Below are positions 1 to 7,883 of a stretch of 64,000 nucleotides of DNA, piece by piece; position 1 is the first letter of the stretch, and each line of letters opens with the position of its first letter. The stretch is from Niastella sp. (lineage in GTDB: Bacteria; Bacteroidota; Bacteroidia; Chitinophagales; Chitinophagaceae). The notes under the pieces were generated by a model. The model was not told where the DNA came from. It saw nothing but the letters and a program-made list of their open reading frames with translations, and made no database searches. The stretch is from contig JAGIBF010000043.1 of assembly GCA_017744515.1 (NCBI GenBank), forward strand, positions 1 to 64,000, in the 5' to 3' direction. Made by a program: the position numbers and the translations under genes.

Positions 1-2
1 AA

Positions 3-143
3 ACAGATGATTTTACGGTGGGCATTACGGATGCCATGGGAACGCCTTTGCAAGGAGCAGTTGGGGTTGCAGCTTCGGCTGGGGTGACCGGTAAGCCATC
101 GTTTGGGAAGAAGAGTAGATTCAGGAGGTATTGCAAAACATGA
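3..143 (+). CDS. C-terminal end of an unidentified protein (5' part outside window)
   Basis: An open frame runs in from the left edge and stops with TGA at 141-143. The visible 46 residues end in a basic stretch (GKKSRFRRYCKT) after a Gly/Ala/Val-rich segment. I recognise no family from this fragment. The stop overlaps a possible ATG at 140 (ATGA). It lies on the same strand as the sensor kinase gene at 261, so it may be the preceding gene of one transcription unit. Confidence 0.4.
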   Translation, partial: TDDFTVGITDAMGTPLQGAVGVAASAGVTGKPSFGKKSRFRRYCKT

Positions 144-235
144 GAACAGGAGCTTTGTCGCAGGCGGCAGTCTTGCTATGTATGCCTGCTTTAATGGCTA
201 TTATGCCCGTTTGGGGAATGATCTTTATCGAATAA
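140..235 (+). CDS. Possible 31-residue hydrophobic peptide
   Basis: An ATG at 140 overlaps the stop of the preceding frame (ATGA) and opens a 31-codon frame ending with TAA at 233-235. The product would be almost entirely one hydrophobic segment with five further Met residues. The overlap suggests translational coupling, and the next gene starts 25 nt downstream. There is no family recognition, and so short a frame can occur by chance, so this is a weak call. Confidence 0.2.
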   Translation: MRTGALSQAAVLLCMPALMAIMPVWGMIFIE

Positions 236-260
236 AAGTGGAAAATGGTAATTTACGGGT

Positions 261-1256
261 GTGAAAAAGAACATCCTGGTTCTCGGTATTTTCGTGTGCG
301 CCGGCATTGCGGCGCTGGCGTCGTTTCCCCGTCTGTTGCGGGTGGAGGTTTTCAGCTGGGAAATTATCGCAACCAGCGCGGCTTATGTTTTTTTATTTGC
401 TTATTGTTGCTGGCTCATTCATGCTGAAGTGATTGCTTATACCACGCGGCTACAGCAGCCTGCGAGCCGTATCTGGTTACGTGCCGGCGTCATTACTGTG
501 CTAAGCCTGAGTGCCTATGTGTATGACCAGCTTTTTGCCCATGTACTTGTTTATCCGTTCGACGTTACTCCCTTGAAAAGAATGGTCATCGTGCAGGTCA
601 GGGGCTTCCTGATCAGTGGTTTCATCTATTTTATCCTGTATTACCTGTATATGCTTCGACAAAAGCAACAGGCCAACCTGGAACTGGAGCAGCTAAAACA
701 GGCGCAACTAAAGGCGAATCTTTCTTCGCTGAAGGAACAGATCAGTCCGCACTTCCTGTTCAATACACTCAACACATTAAGTTCATTGACGCATGAGCAA
801 ATAGTCAAGGAGTTCGTGAACGAGCTCTCCAACGTGTACCGGTATTTATTGCAGTACAAGGAAAATAATATGGTACGGCTTGAAGAAGAACTGGCCTTTA
901 GCCAATCTTATTTGTATATTCTTAAAACCAGGATGGAAGATGCCATCGTAGTCCACACGGCTGTTCCGGATGCAATCCTATCTTCGAAGGTGCCGCCACT
1001 TACCTTGCAGCTGCTGATCGAAAATGCGATCAAGCACAATGTAGCCGCCGGTTATAAGCCGTTGACTATTTCAATATGGGGGAATAAGGAGTGGCTGATC
1101 GTGAAAAACAACTATCAACCTAAAAACTCCACGGTGGCCGGCACAGGTTCGGGCCTTGGCAATATAGCGCAACGCTATAAGTTATTGTTCGATCGGGATA
1201 TCCATATAGAACAAAATGCCGATTCTTTCACTGTAAAACTGCCGGTGATACTATGA
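261..1256 (+). CDS. LytS-type sensor histidine kinase (His_kinase / HATPase)
   Basis: 331 residues beginning with GTG at 261. Four hydrophobic segments (about 5-22, 33-53, 73-95, 110-132) anchor it in the inner membrane with little periplasmic sequence. A helical linker follows, then the His_kinase (PF06580) box QISPHFLFNTLN with phospho-acceptor His164, the N-box ENAIKHN (254-260) and the G-box GTGSGLGN (294-301). This is the LytS/YehU class, which phosphorylates a LytTR response regulator. Its stop overlaps the regulator's ATG (ATGA at 1253-1256), so the two are translationally coupled. The signal is unknown. The neighbouring PagL-like gene and ABC export operon are the obvious candidate targets, which is inference from position only. 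Confidence 0.9.
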   Translation: MKKNILVLGIFVCAGIAALASFPRLLRVEVFSWEIIATSAAYVFLFAYCCWLIHAEVIAYTTRLQQPASRIWLRAGVITVLSLSAYVYDQLFAHVLVYPFDVTPLKRMVIVQVRGFLISGFIYFILYYLYMLRQKQQANLELEQLKQAQLKANLSSLKEQISPHFLFNTLNTLSSLTHEQIVKEFVNELSNVYRYLLQYKENNMVRLEEELAFSQSYLYILKTRMEDAIVVHTAVPDAILSSKVPPLTLQLLIENAIKHNVAAGYKPLTISIWGNKEWLIVKNNYQPKNSTVAGTGSGLGNIAQRYKLLFDRDIHIEQNADSFTVKLPVIL

Positions 1257-2020
1257 GGGTTTTAATCATAGAGGATGAATCGAAGGCCGCCCGTGAACTG
1301 CAGCAAATTCTTCAGGCAATCGATGCCGACCTGGAAGTGGTGGCTACGATAGAATCGGTGGAAAGGGCGTTGCAATGGTTTGCTGTGCATCCCCTGCCCG
1401 ACCTGATCTTTTCGGATATTCAACTGGCGGATGGTCTTTGTTTCGACCTGTTCCGGCAAAGGCGCATTGCTACTCCTGTTATTTTCTGTACTGCCTTCGA
1501 TGAGTTTTTATTGCATGCGTTCGATACCAACGCCATCAGTTACCTGCTGAAGCCCATCACGCGGGAAAAGGTGGCGAGGGCGCTTGACAAGTTCAGCGAG
1601 ATGAAAGCTGCCTTTGCCAAAGGACCGGCTCAACAAAACCTGCAACAGCTGCTGCAACAGCTACCTCCTTCCTACAAAACCGCGTTGCTGGTGCACCAGC
1701 AGGAAAAGATCATTCCGCTGGCAGTGAAAGAGATCGCCTTTTTTTATCTCGACAACAACCTGATCACCGCCACTACGCTCAATAATCAAAAATATTTCCT
1801 TACAACCACATTGGAGGAATTGGAAAAGCTACTTGATCCTTCTCTTTTTTACCGGGCCAACCGCCAGTTCCTGATCGGGCGGCATGCGGTCCTGAATGCG
1901 GAGCGTTTTTTTGCGCGCAAGCTGGTGGTTAAGCTGCAGGTAGCTTCGCCGGAAGTGATCGTGGTGAGCAAAGCCAGGGCTTCAGCGTTTCTGCAGTGGT
2001 TGGAAGGCACCAGTGTATAA
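1253..2020 (+). CDS. LytTR-family response regulator
   Basis: 255 residues. A receiver domain (1-120) has the acidic pair Glu7/Asp8, phospho-acceptor Asp55 in FSDIQL, Thr80 and Lys100 in LLKPI. The C-terminal LytTR DNA-binding domain (about 145-250) contains FYRANRQF at 199-206, typical of Bacteroidota members. LytTR proteins bind direct repeats as dimers and usually activate transcription. The start codon overlaps the stop of the sensor kinase, making a standard LytS/LytR pair. The same FYRANRQF-type core recurs in two other LytTR proteins of this window (8805-9929 and 60241-60630). Confidence 0.93.
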   Translation: MRVLIIEDESKAARELQQILQAIDADLEVVATIESVERALQWFAVHPLPDLIFSDIQLADGLCFDLFRQRRIATPVIFCTAFDEFLLHAFDTNAISYLLKPITREKVARALDKFSEMKAAFAKGPAQQNLQQLLQQLPPSYKTALLVHQQEKIIPLAVKEIAFFYLDNNLITATTLNNQKYFLTTTLEELEKLLDPSLFYRANRQFLIGRHAVLNAERFFARKLVVKLQVASPEVIVVSKARASAFLQWLEGTSV

Positions 2021-2127
2021 CTGGTCAATGTCTGCTTCGGCCGCTGTTTTGCCTGCTTTAGCTAATTATCCGTGTTGTGTTGGGACAGGTTAATACATTT
2101 TTGTGCACGACTTAATTCTATAAAGCC

Positions 2128-2814
2128 ATGCAAAAAATGTTTGTTTTTATAGCAGTGATCTTCCTGCTATCTCCCCGTTCTTATGCCCAGTATCCACCAC
2201 AAGACCATTGGTACAGTAATCCGTTAGGTTTTAAGCCGGTGCAACTGCACACGGGAATGGGATTCCTTATTCCTGCTGTTGCAGTGGGCGCCGGTTTATT
2301 GCTTACGAAGAAAGACCCTGACCTGCAACAGCGACTTTCTATTTATAATGAAAGTGGTGTTTCATGGGGCTATAAGTATCCTTATACGCTCATGACGCAA
2401 AACAGTACGGGGATCAACTTCCAATTGCGCCGGTGGATGTCGGCGGGCATCGAGGCCGGTGTTTATTTTCCGCGCGACAGCGTCAATACTTCTGTCGGAT
2501 TGGCCATACGACCTTTTGCCCGTTTTTATCCTATCAACCGGGAAGGCTGGAACCTGTATTTCGAATCGGGTGGCGGGTTTATTTATTTCACGGATGCTTT
2601 TCCGCTTCCTACCAACCAGGATGACAGGCGGGGTACCTACTTCAATGGTGTTACAAAGTATGGCATCGGTTCTGAAATCCGCTTTAATGCTTCTACTGCC
2701 TTGTTGCTGGGCGTTCGTCATGTACATGTATCCAACGGCGATAGTAAGGGAGTGGAACGGAATCCTTCACATGACAGTAATGGGTTTTATGTTGGGTTTT
2801 CGTTCCGACCATAG
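2128..2814 (+). CDS. PagL-like lipid A deacylase / acyloxyacyl hydrolase-type outer-membrane protein
   Basis: 228 residues with a signal peptide (1-20, ending SYAQ) and alternating aromatic/hydrophobic strands of a small outer-membrane beta-barrel, ending in an aromatic-rich strand (FYVGFSF). Near the C-terminus is RHVHVSNGD, matching the H-x-S-N catalytic motif of the PagL family (PF09411), with His200 and Ser202. PagL removes the 3-O-linked acyl chain from lipid A using a His-Ser-Glu triad. The acid is less clear here: Glu210 and Asp216 are the candidates. The gene lies 107 nt after the LytTR regulator. A weak promoter-like TA...TTTTTG lies at 2094-2103. Specificity is inferred. Confidence 0.7.
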   Translation: MQKMFVFIAVIFLLSPRSYAQYPPQDHWYSNPLGFKPVQLHTGMGFLIPAVAVGAGLLLTKKDPDLQQRLSIYNESGVSWGYKYPYTLMTQNSTGINFQLRRWMSAGIEAGVYFPRDSVNTSVGLAIRPFARFYPINREGWNLYFESGGGFIYFTDAFPLPTNQDDRRGTYFNGVTKYGIGSEIRFNASTALLLGVRHVHVSNGDSKGVERNPSHDSNGFYVGFSFRP

Positions 2815-2820
2815 AAAGCC

Positions 2821-2850
2821 GGAGGTAAGTGGTAAGAAGTAAGAGGTCAG
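2821..2850. repeat. AG-rich intergenic repeat (AAGAAGTAAGAGGT type)
   Basis: GGTAAGTGGTAAGAAGTAAGAGG follows the stop of the PagL-like gene by 6 nt. The core AAGAAGTAAGAGGT recurs at 39448-39461. A looser relative (AAAAGTGAAAAGGTGAAAAG) stands at 51714-51731 beside a terminator. Confidence 0.45.
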
Positions 2851-2874
2851 TGTTGAATTTGATAAACGTATGTT

Positions 2875-3045
2875 ATGTCATCAAGAGTAATGAATTATTT
2901 ATTGATAATGGTGGTGCTGGTATTGTTGTTTGCCAGTTTATACCAGACGTATGTTAGTTGGCTTCAGTATAGTCCTTACTGGTATGAACAAGGGTGCCCG
3001 CTTCACTGCACCGTTTGGCCGCTTTACCCGGAAAAGTATAATTGA
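2875..3045 (+). CDS. Small single-span membrane protein, unrecognised
   Basis: A 56-residue frame from ATG at 2875 to TGA at 3043-3045; ATG 2890 (MNYLL) is an alternative start. One hydrophobic helix (about residues 7-22) is followed by a short extracytoplasmic tail rich in Tyr, Trp, Cys and Pro (two Trp, two Cys in the last 25 residues). The gene fills most of the gap between the PagL-like gene and the DUF2147 gene on the same strand. I know no family. The strong separation into helix and aromatic tail makes it more credible than a random frame, but expression is unproven. Confidence 0.4.
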   Translation: MSSRVMNYLLIMVVLVLLFASLYQTYVSWLQYSPYWYEQGCPLHCTVWPLYPEKYN

Positions 3046-3087
3046 TCCCGTTATTCGTGATCAGATTTGCACAACAAAACAATTTGT

Positions 3088-3471
3088 ATGAAATCAATGA
3101 TGCTATTTTTATTGATTGCCTGCTGCCTGGGGGCCCTGCGTAGTACAGCCCAAACAGACAGTACACAGGCGGACAGGATATTAGGCCGGTGGACGAATGA
3201 AGAGAAGACCCGTACCATCGAATTCATTAAGCGCGATGAAGTTTATGAAGCGTTCCCGGTTCTTCCAGGCAGCAATCAGCCAGATACGAAAGGGCGTGCC
3301 GTGATCAGTGGATTGCGGTATGACGGCAAGAAGTATACCGGCCAGGCATATGCACCCAAGCAGAACAGGCAGTTTGCGTGTAGCATTGTGCTGCAAGGCA
3401 ATGACAAGATGGTACTAACAGGCAAGGTGGGTTTTATCAGTCAGACAAGAACATGGACAAGAGTAAAGTAA
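3088..3471 (+). CDS. DUF2147-like secreted protein
   Basis: 127 residues from ATG 3088, chosen over an upstream TTG (3067) because it places the signal peptide (MKSMMLFLLIACCLG...STAQ) at the N-terminus. The mature part begins with ILGRWTNEEKTRTIEFIKRDEVYEAF, the G-x-W ... I-E-F ... Y pattern of DUF2147, small periplasmic beta-sandwich proteins of unknown function, and ends TRTWTRVK. The gene overlaps the following TolC gene by 19 nt, so it is probably the first gene of the export operon or coupled to it. Confidence 0.7.
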   Translation: MKSMMLFLLIACCLGALRSTAQTDSTQADRILGRWTNEEKTRTIEFIKRDEVYEAFPVLPGSNQPDTKGRAVISGLRYDGKKYTGQAYAPKQNRQFACSIVLQGNDKMVLTGKVGFISQTRTWTRVK

Positions 3472-4769
3472 TGCTGTTGCTGGTCATGTGCCTGGCCGGT
3501 CTTATGGCAGCGGGGCAAGTGCGGTTCTCCTCGCTGGAGGCTGTATGGGCTTATGCCGATGCGCATAGTATCGATATCCGGTCTGCACACGTGAACGAGG
3601 AACTGGCGGCCCTGGGCGCTAAAAGTGCGCGGGGACGACTGTTGCCGGTTGTGACTGCCAATGGTGCTTTTACCGACAATGTACGTATTCAACAAACGCT
3701 GGTGCCGGCCAAGCTTTTCAACCCGGCAGCGCCTGAGGGAGTGTATACGGAAGCTTCTTTCGGCAGACGGTATATCTATACCGGCAATGTGGTGGCTCAG
3801 CTGGACCTGCTAAACCTGTCGTCATGGTTTTCACTGAAAGCTGCGCGCCTGCAGGAGTGTATTACTTCCATTGAAGTGGAACAAACGAAAAAGGATTTGT
3901 ACGGACAGTTGGCCGACAGTTATTTCTCCAGTCTCCTGCTACAGGAGGCGGAGAAACTGGCGGAAGAAAATGTGACGGCCACCAATGGGTTGTATGCCAC
4001 CGCGCTTAATAAATACAAGGAAGGACTCATTAGTGAACCTGTATTGAACACGGCGCTCATCAACAAACGGAAGGCGGAACAATCGCTGCAAACAGCGCAA
4101 CAGCAAATGCTTTTACAGCTCAACAACCTGCGTATCCTGTTGCAGTTGCCCGACAGCATTGTACTTTCACCAGCTACCGTACCGGCTGATAGTGTGACAG
4201 GTACTATGGCTTTTGTTCCTGACCCTTCAACCCAACTGGCACAGCAGCAACTACTGCTGGCAAAAAATAGCTGGCAGGCCTCCAAGGCTGCTTATGCGCC
4301 GGTGTTGTCGGCTGTGTATCAGTTCAGCACACAGGTGGCGGCCGATGACTTTCTGCAATTTGGCAACAGCAATACCATGCCGCAACAGTACTGGGGGTTG
4401 CGTCTGTCGGTTCCGCTGTTTAGCGGCGGCAGCCGGAAATATGAAGTGGCGCGGTCGAAAAAAATCTATGACCTGCGGCAGCAACAGTATGAGGCGATCC
4501 GATTGCAAAGCAGTATTGCGCAAGATAACCTGCTGCTGGCGCGTAACAGTGCCGCCAGCTCGTGGCAACAGTCGGCCCATATCCTGGCATTGTACCGAAG
4601 CAATGATGCGCATGCTGCGCGTAAAATGGAAGAGGGCCTGCTTTCGCTGGAAGAACGGCTGAAAGTTTATTCCGACTTGTTGACTTACCAGGAAACTTAC
4701 CTGCACACCTTGAACGATTATTTTATTCAGCAATACCGTTTGCTGTTACAGCAAACCAATTTTAAGTAA
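3453..4769 (+). CDS. TolC-family outer-membrane efflux protein
   Basis: 438 residues with a signal peptide (about 1-21, ending AAGQ), then two repeats of long, Gln/Ala/Leu-rich helices typical of the outer-membrane efflux protein family (PF02321), including the LFSGG turn in the second half. TolC-type trimers form the outer-membrane and periplasmic tunnel of tripartite exporters. The gene overlaps the upstream DUF2147 gene by 19 nt, and its stop shares a base with the adaptor's ATG (TAATG at 4767-4771). Together with the next three genes it forms a complete ABC-driven tripartite exporter. Confidence 0.9.
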   Translation: MDKSKVMLLLVMCLAGLMAAGQVRFSSLEAVWAYADAHSIDIRSAHVNEELAALGAKSARGRLLPVVTANGAFTDNVRIQQTLVPAKLFNPAAPEGVYTEASFGRRYIYTGNVVAQLDLLNLSSWFSLKAARLQECITSIEVEQTKKDLYGQLADSYFSSLLLQEAEKLAEENVTATNGLYATALNKYKEGLISEPVLNTALINKRKAEQSLQTAQQQMLLQLNNLRILLQLPDSIVLSPATVPADSVTGTMAFVPDPSTQLAQQQLLLAKNSWQASKAAYAPVLSAVYQFSTQVAADDFLQFGNSNTMPQQYWGLRLSVPLFSGGSRKYEVARSKKIYDLRQQQYEAIRLQSSIAQDNLLLARNSAASSWQQSAHILALYRSNDAHAARKMEEGLLSLEERLKVYSDLLTYQETYLHTLNDYFIQQYRLLLQQTNFK

Positions 4770-5872
4770 TGAACAGATCTATTCTGATCGCGGCCTTACT
4801 CCCTACCCTGCTGTGGGGATGCCGCCATCGCTTACCGGAAATGGTACATCCGCGCCTGATGCCTATTACAGAAGCCGTGTTTGCCACGGGACACCTTGAA
4901 GCAGCAGGACAGTTTACGCTCACCGCCCTGAATGAGGGTTATTTACAGCAAGTGCTGGTGCGTGAAGGTGATACCGTACTGAAAGGCGCAGCGCTATTTG
5001 TACAGGACAATGCTGCGGCATCTATCCAGGAACGGGCGGCGGCTGCCAACCTTGCGATTGTGCAGGAGCAGTCATCGGACCGGTCGGCGGTGCTGCAGCA
5101 ACTACAGGCGCAACTGGCAACGGCACAGGAGAAGCGGGACAGCGACCAGGAGCAACTGAATAAGCTGGAGCGATTGTATGCCACGCATTCGGTGGCAGAA
5201 ATTGAAGTGACCAATGCACGTCTTGCTTTTACCAGTTCTCTTAACAATGTGAAAGGCCTGGAACAGCAGATCGCAGCGACCCGGCAGGAATTGCAACAGG
5301 CCGTGATCAGCAGCCGCAGTCAGTGGGAGCTAAACAAAACGAACACGGATTATTATACACTTCGTGCGCCAGACAGTTATGTTGTTTATTCTATTTTGAA
5401 GAAGCAGGGTGAGCTGGTGCGTAAGGGAGAGGCACTGGCTGTGCTGGGCAAGGCCGACCAACCTATTGTTGTGCTCAGCATCGATGAGGCGGGTATTGCC
5501 AGGGTGAAACCGGGACAGCCAGTGCTGGTGGAGCTGAATACTGATAAAGGCAAAGCTCATCAGGCATCCATCTCCCGCATTTATCCGCAGTTCGATGTTA
5601 CTCTACAGGCGTATAAAGCTGAAGCCCTGTTTGCTACGTCTGTACCATCGCTGGTGAATGGAACGCTGCTACAGGCCAATATTATTACAGGTGGTAAGGA
5701 CAAAGCGCTGCTCATACCAAGGGAGTACCTGCTGCCCAACGGGCTGGTGCTGGTGAAGCACAACAAGCAGATCGATACGGTAGCTATTAAATCCGGCATT
5801 GTATCCAATGAATGGGTGGAAGTGTTGCACGGGCTTTCTACGGATCACCTTCTTGTAAAACCTGCGCAATAG
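4769..5872 (+). CDS. HlyD/MacA-type periplasmic adaptor lipoprotein
   Basis: 367 residues. The N-terminus (MNRSILIAALLPTLLWGC) ends in a lipobox with Cys18, so it is probably a lipoprotein. A short biotinyl-lipoyl-like half (GYLQQVLVREGDTVLKGAALF) is followed by a long coiled-coil hairpin (about 85-195), the second lipoyl half (GELVRKGEALAVLG) and beta-barrel plus membrane-proximal domains. This is the layout of adaptors that join an inner-membrane transporter to TolC. It sits between the TolC gene and an FtsX-type permease, so the partner is an ABC transporter rather than RND. Confidence 0.9.
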   Translation: MNRSILIAALLPTLLWGCRHRLPEMVHPRLMPITEAVFATGHLEAAGQFTLTALNEGYLQQVLVREGDTVLKGAALFVQDNAAASIQERAAAANLAIVQEQSSDRSAVLQQLQAQLATAQEKRDSDQEQLNKLERLYATHSVAEIEVTNARLAFTSSLNNVKGLEQQIAATRQELQQAVISSRSQWELNKTNTDYYTLRAPDSYVVYSILKKQGELVRKGEALAVLGKADQPIVVLSIDEAGIARVKPGQPVLVELNTDKGKAHQASISRIYPQFDVTLQAYKAEALFATSVPSLVNGTLLQANIITGGKDKALLIPREYLLPNGLVLVKHNKQIDTVAIKSGIVSNEWVEVLHGLSTDHLLVKPAQ

Positions 5873-5879
5873 CTTTTAT

Positions 5880-7124
5880 ATGAAAATGGGTGTCAACACA
5901 GAGATAGCCTTTACTTATCTTATTTCCCGGAAGAAGCAAACGCTGGTGGCGGCGCTGGGTGTAACGTTTGGTATCAGTATGTTCATTTTTATGAACTCGC
6001 TGATCACGGGCACGAATGAATATTCGGAAAAGGCGATGCTGAGCGCTACGCCTCACATCAGGCTGTATAAGGACCATGCAATGAGCAGTGCTTCGTTGCT
6101 GGACAACTACCTCGGCCGGCAAACGGTGAACCTGATCGTGAACCCGCAACTGGTGCCGGATGATAACCGCATCGACAATCCTGAGGCCGTGATGCAATTG
6201 CTGAAAAGGAATCAGCTTATCACTGCCATGAGCAGCCAGGTAAGCGCCAATGTATTGTACAGCCATGGTGGTGTGCAGGAAAACGGTAATCTGCAAGGGG
6301 TAGATATCCTGCAGCAGGATAAGATGTTCGACATCAGTTCTACCCTGGTATCGGGCTCTGTGAAAGCGCTGGACAACAACCCCGGCAGTATCCTTATTGG
6401 CGTGGGGCTGGCCGAACGGCTGAACCTGCAAATGGGTGATCATATCAACATTACCACTTCGCAAGGTATCGTGAAATCGCTGCAGGTAGCAGGCATTTTC
6501 AAGACCACCATCAAGAGTATCGACAATGCGCGCAGCTACTGTCATGCTTCGGCTGTGCAGCAGTTGCTACAGCGGGACAGGGCCTATATTACCGACATTT
6601 TTATCAATATCCGTGATCACCACCAGGCGCCTGCTATCGGACGACAATTGGAGCAGCTGACGGGCTTCACGGCCGAATCGTGGCAGTCGAACAACGAGAC
6701 AGCGCTGGCCGGACAGAAGATCAGGAATATCATTGCGAACTCGGTAGTGATCACTATTCTTATTGTAGCCGGTTTCGGTATTTACAACATCCTCAATATG
6801 GTGATCTATGAAAAGATCCGGGAGATCGCCATCCTGAAAGCGACCGGCTTTCAGGGGAAGGATGTGATCGGCATCTTCATCCGGCAGGCTTTGTTTATTG
6901 GCATGATCGGGGCCATTGCGGGGATGGTGTTCGGGTGGCTGATCTCGCTGCTGGTTTCGCATGTTTATATCGGTGCAGGGAATGTGACTTATCTGCCGGT
7001 TACTTTCCGTATCCGGCATTATGTGCAGGGGGGCTTGTTTGGCATCGCCACTTCTTTTTTTGCCGGTTATATTCCGGCGTTACGTGCTTCGAAAGTAGAT
7101 CCGGTACAAATTATCAGGGGTTAA
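5880..7124 (+). CDS. MacB/FtsX-type ABC transporter permease
   Basis: 414 residues. One membrane helix near the N-terminus (about 22-42), a large periplasmic domain of the MacB_PCD type (about 43-275), then three C-terminal helices (about 280-305, 330-358, 380-403) of the FtsX family, with the conserved coupling segment EKIREIAILKATGF between the first two. It ends with the usual RASKVDPVQIIRG tail. Such permeases couple cytoplasmic ATP hydrolysis to movement of substrate from the periplasm through TolC, or to lipoprotein release. It is 7 nt after the adaptor, and the ATPase follows after an 81-nt gap that can fold into a hairpin. Confidence 0.92.
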   Translation: MKMGVNTEIAFTYLISRKKQTLVAALGVTFGISMFIFMNSLITGTNEYSEKAMLSATPHIRLYKDHAMSSASLLDNYLGRQTVNLIVNPQLVPDDNRIDNPEAVMQLLKRNQLITAMSSQVSANVLYSHGGVQENGNLQGVDILQQDKMFDISSTLVSGSVKALDNNPGSILIGVGLAERLNLQMGDHINITTSQGIVKSLQVAGIFKTTIKSIDNARSYCHASAVQQLLQRDRAYITDIFINIRDHHQAPAIGRQLEQLTGFTAESWQSNNETALAGQKIRNIIANSVVITILIVAGFGIYNILNMVIYEKIREIAILKATGFQGKDVIGIFIRQALFIGMIGAIAGMVFGWLISLLVSHVYIGAGNVTYLPVTFRIRHYVQGGLFGIATSFFAGYIPALRASKVDPVQIIRG

Positions 7125-7139
7125 TAATTTAATAGAAAA

Positions 7140-7191
7140 AGGTGAGCCGCCCTTGCGGTGCTACAAAGCAGGGTTACAGGGCGACCCACCT
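7140..7191. repeat. Intra-operon inverted repeat (hairpin) between permease and ATPase genes
   Basis: AGGTGAGCCGCCC (7140-7152) pairs with GGGCGACCCACCT (7179-7191) over 13 positions with two weak pairs; the loop is 26 nt. There is no following T-run, so it is not a typical intrinsic terminator. It fills the gap between the permease and ATPase genes and could tune ATPase expression or mRNA stability. Confidence 0.45.
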
Positions 7192-7205
7192 TACAACAAA
7201 TCATC

Positions 7206-7883
7206 ATGAGCATCGCACTGCAATGTGATCACATCAACAAATATTTTACCGAACCACAACGGTTCAGGGTGTTGAATGAGGTCAGTTTTTCTATCAACCA
7301 GGGTGAGTTTGTTTCGATCACCGGCAAATCGGGCAGTGGTAAATCAACCTTGTTGTATATCCTATCTACGATGGATACAGATTATGAAGGGGCTTTGTAT
7401 ATCCATGAAGAGCAGCTCAGCGGGAAGGGACAGCCGGTGCTGGCTCCTTTTCGCAATGCGCATATCGGTTTCATATTCCAGTTCCACTACCTGTTGCCTG
7501 ATTTCAGCTGTTTGCGTAATGTAATGATACCTGCTTTGCGGGCAGGACGCTGGGGCCGTGAGGAAGTGGAGGCGCGTGCTTATGAGAAGCTACGTTTGTT
7601 GGGCGTGGAAGACCAGGCATTGAAGCCTGCTTCTAAAATATCCGGCGGTCAGCAGCAGCGGGTTGCTATTGCCCGTGCCCTGATCAATGAGCCGGCCATC
7701 ATTATGGGTGATGAACCTACCGGCAACCTGGACAGCCGTAATACGGCCGTGGTGTTCGATATGTTCAGAAAATTAACTGCAGAATTTAATAAAACCATCA
7801 TCACCGTCACGCATGACAATGATTTCGCACAAAGGTGTGATCGCATCATTGAAATGGTGGACGGAAGTATCGTATCAACATGA
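7206..7883 (+). CDS. LolD/MacB-type ABC transporter ATP-binding protein
   Basis: 225 residues from ATG 7206. An upstream GTG (7158) is possible, but it would add 16 unusual residues and run through the hairpin. Walker A is GKSGSGKST (40-48), the Q-loop is in FIFQFHYL, the signature is SGGQQQR (146-152), Walker B is IIMGDEP (165-171) and the switch His lies in TVTHD. Length and motifs match the MacB/LolD/FtsE ATPase class that pairs with FtsX permeases. Its stop overlaps the next gene's ATG (ATGA at 7880-7883). It energises the export system encoded at 3453-7124. Confidence 0.92.
   Translation: MSIALQCDHINKYFTEPQRFRVLNEVSFSINQGEFVSITGKSGSGKSTLLYILSTMDTDYEGALYIHEEQLSGKGQPVLAPFRNAHIGFIFQFHYLLPDFSCLRNVMIPALRAGRWGREEVEARAYEKLRLLGVEDQALKPASKISGGQQQRVAIARALINEPAIIMGDEPTGNLDSRNTAVVFDMFRKLTAEFNKTIITVTHDNDFAQRCDRIIEMVDGSIVST

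Noticed and set aside
5838-6545. 235-codon antisense frame in the FtsX-type permease gene
   Set aside because: Shadow of the permease; no recognisable domain.
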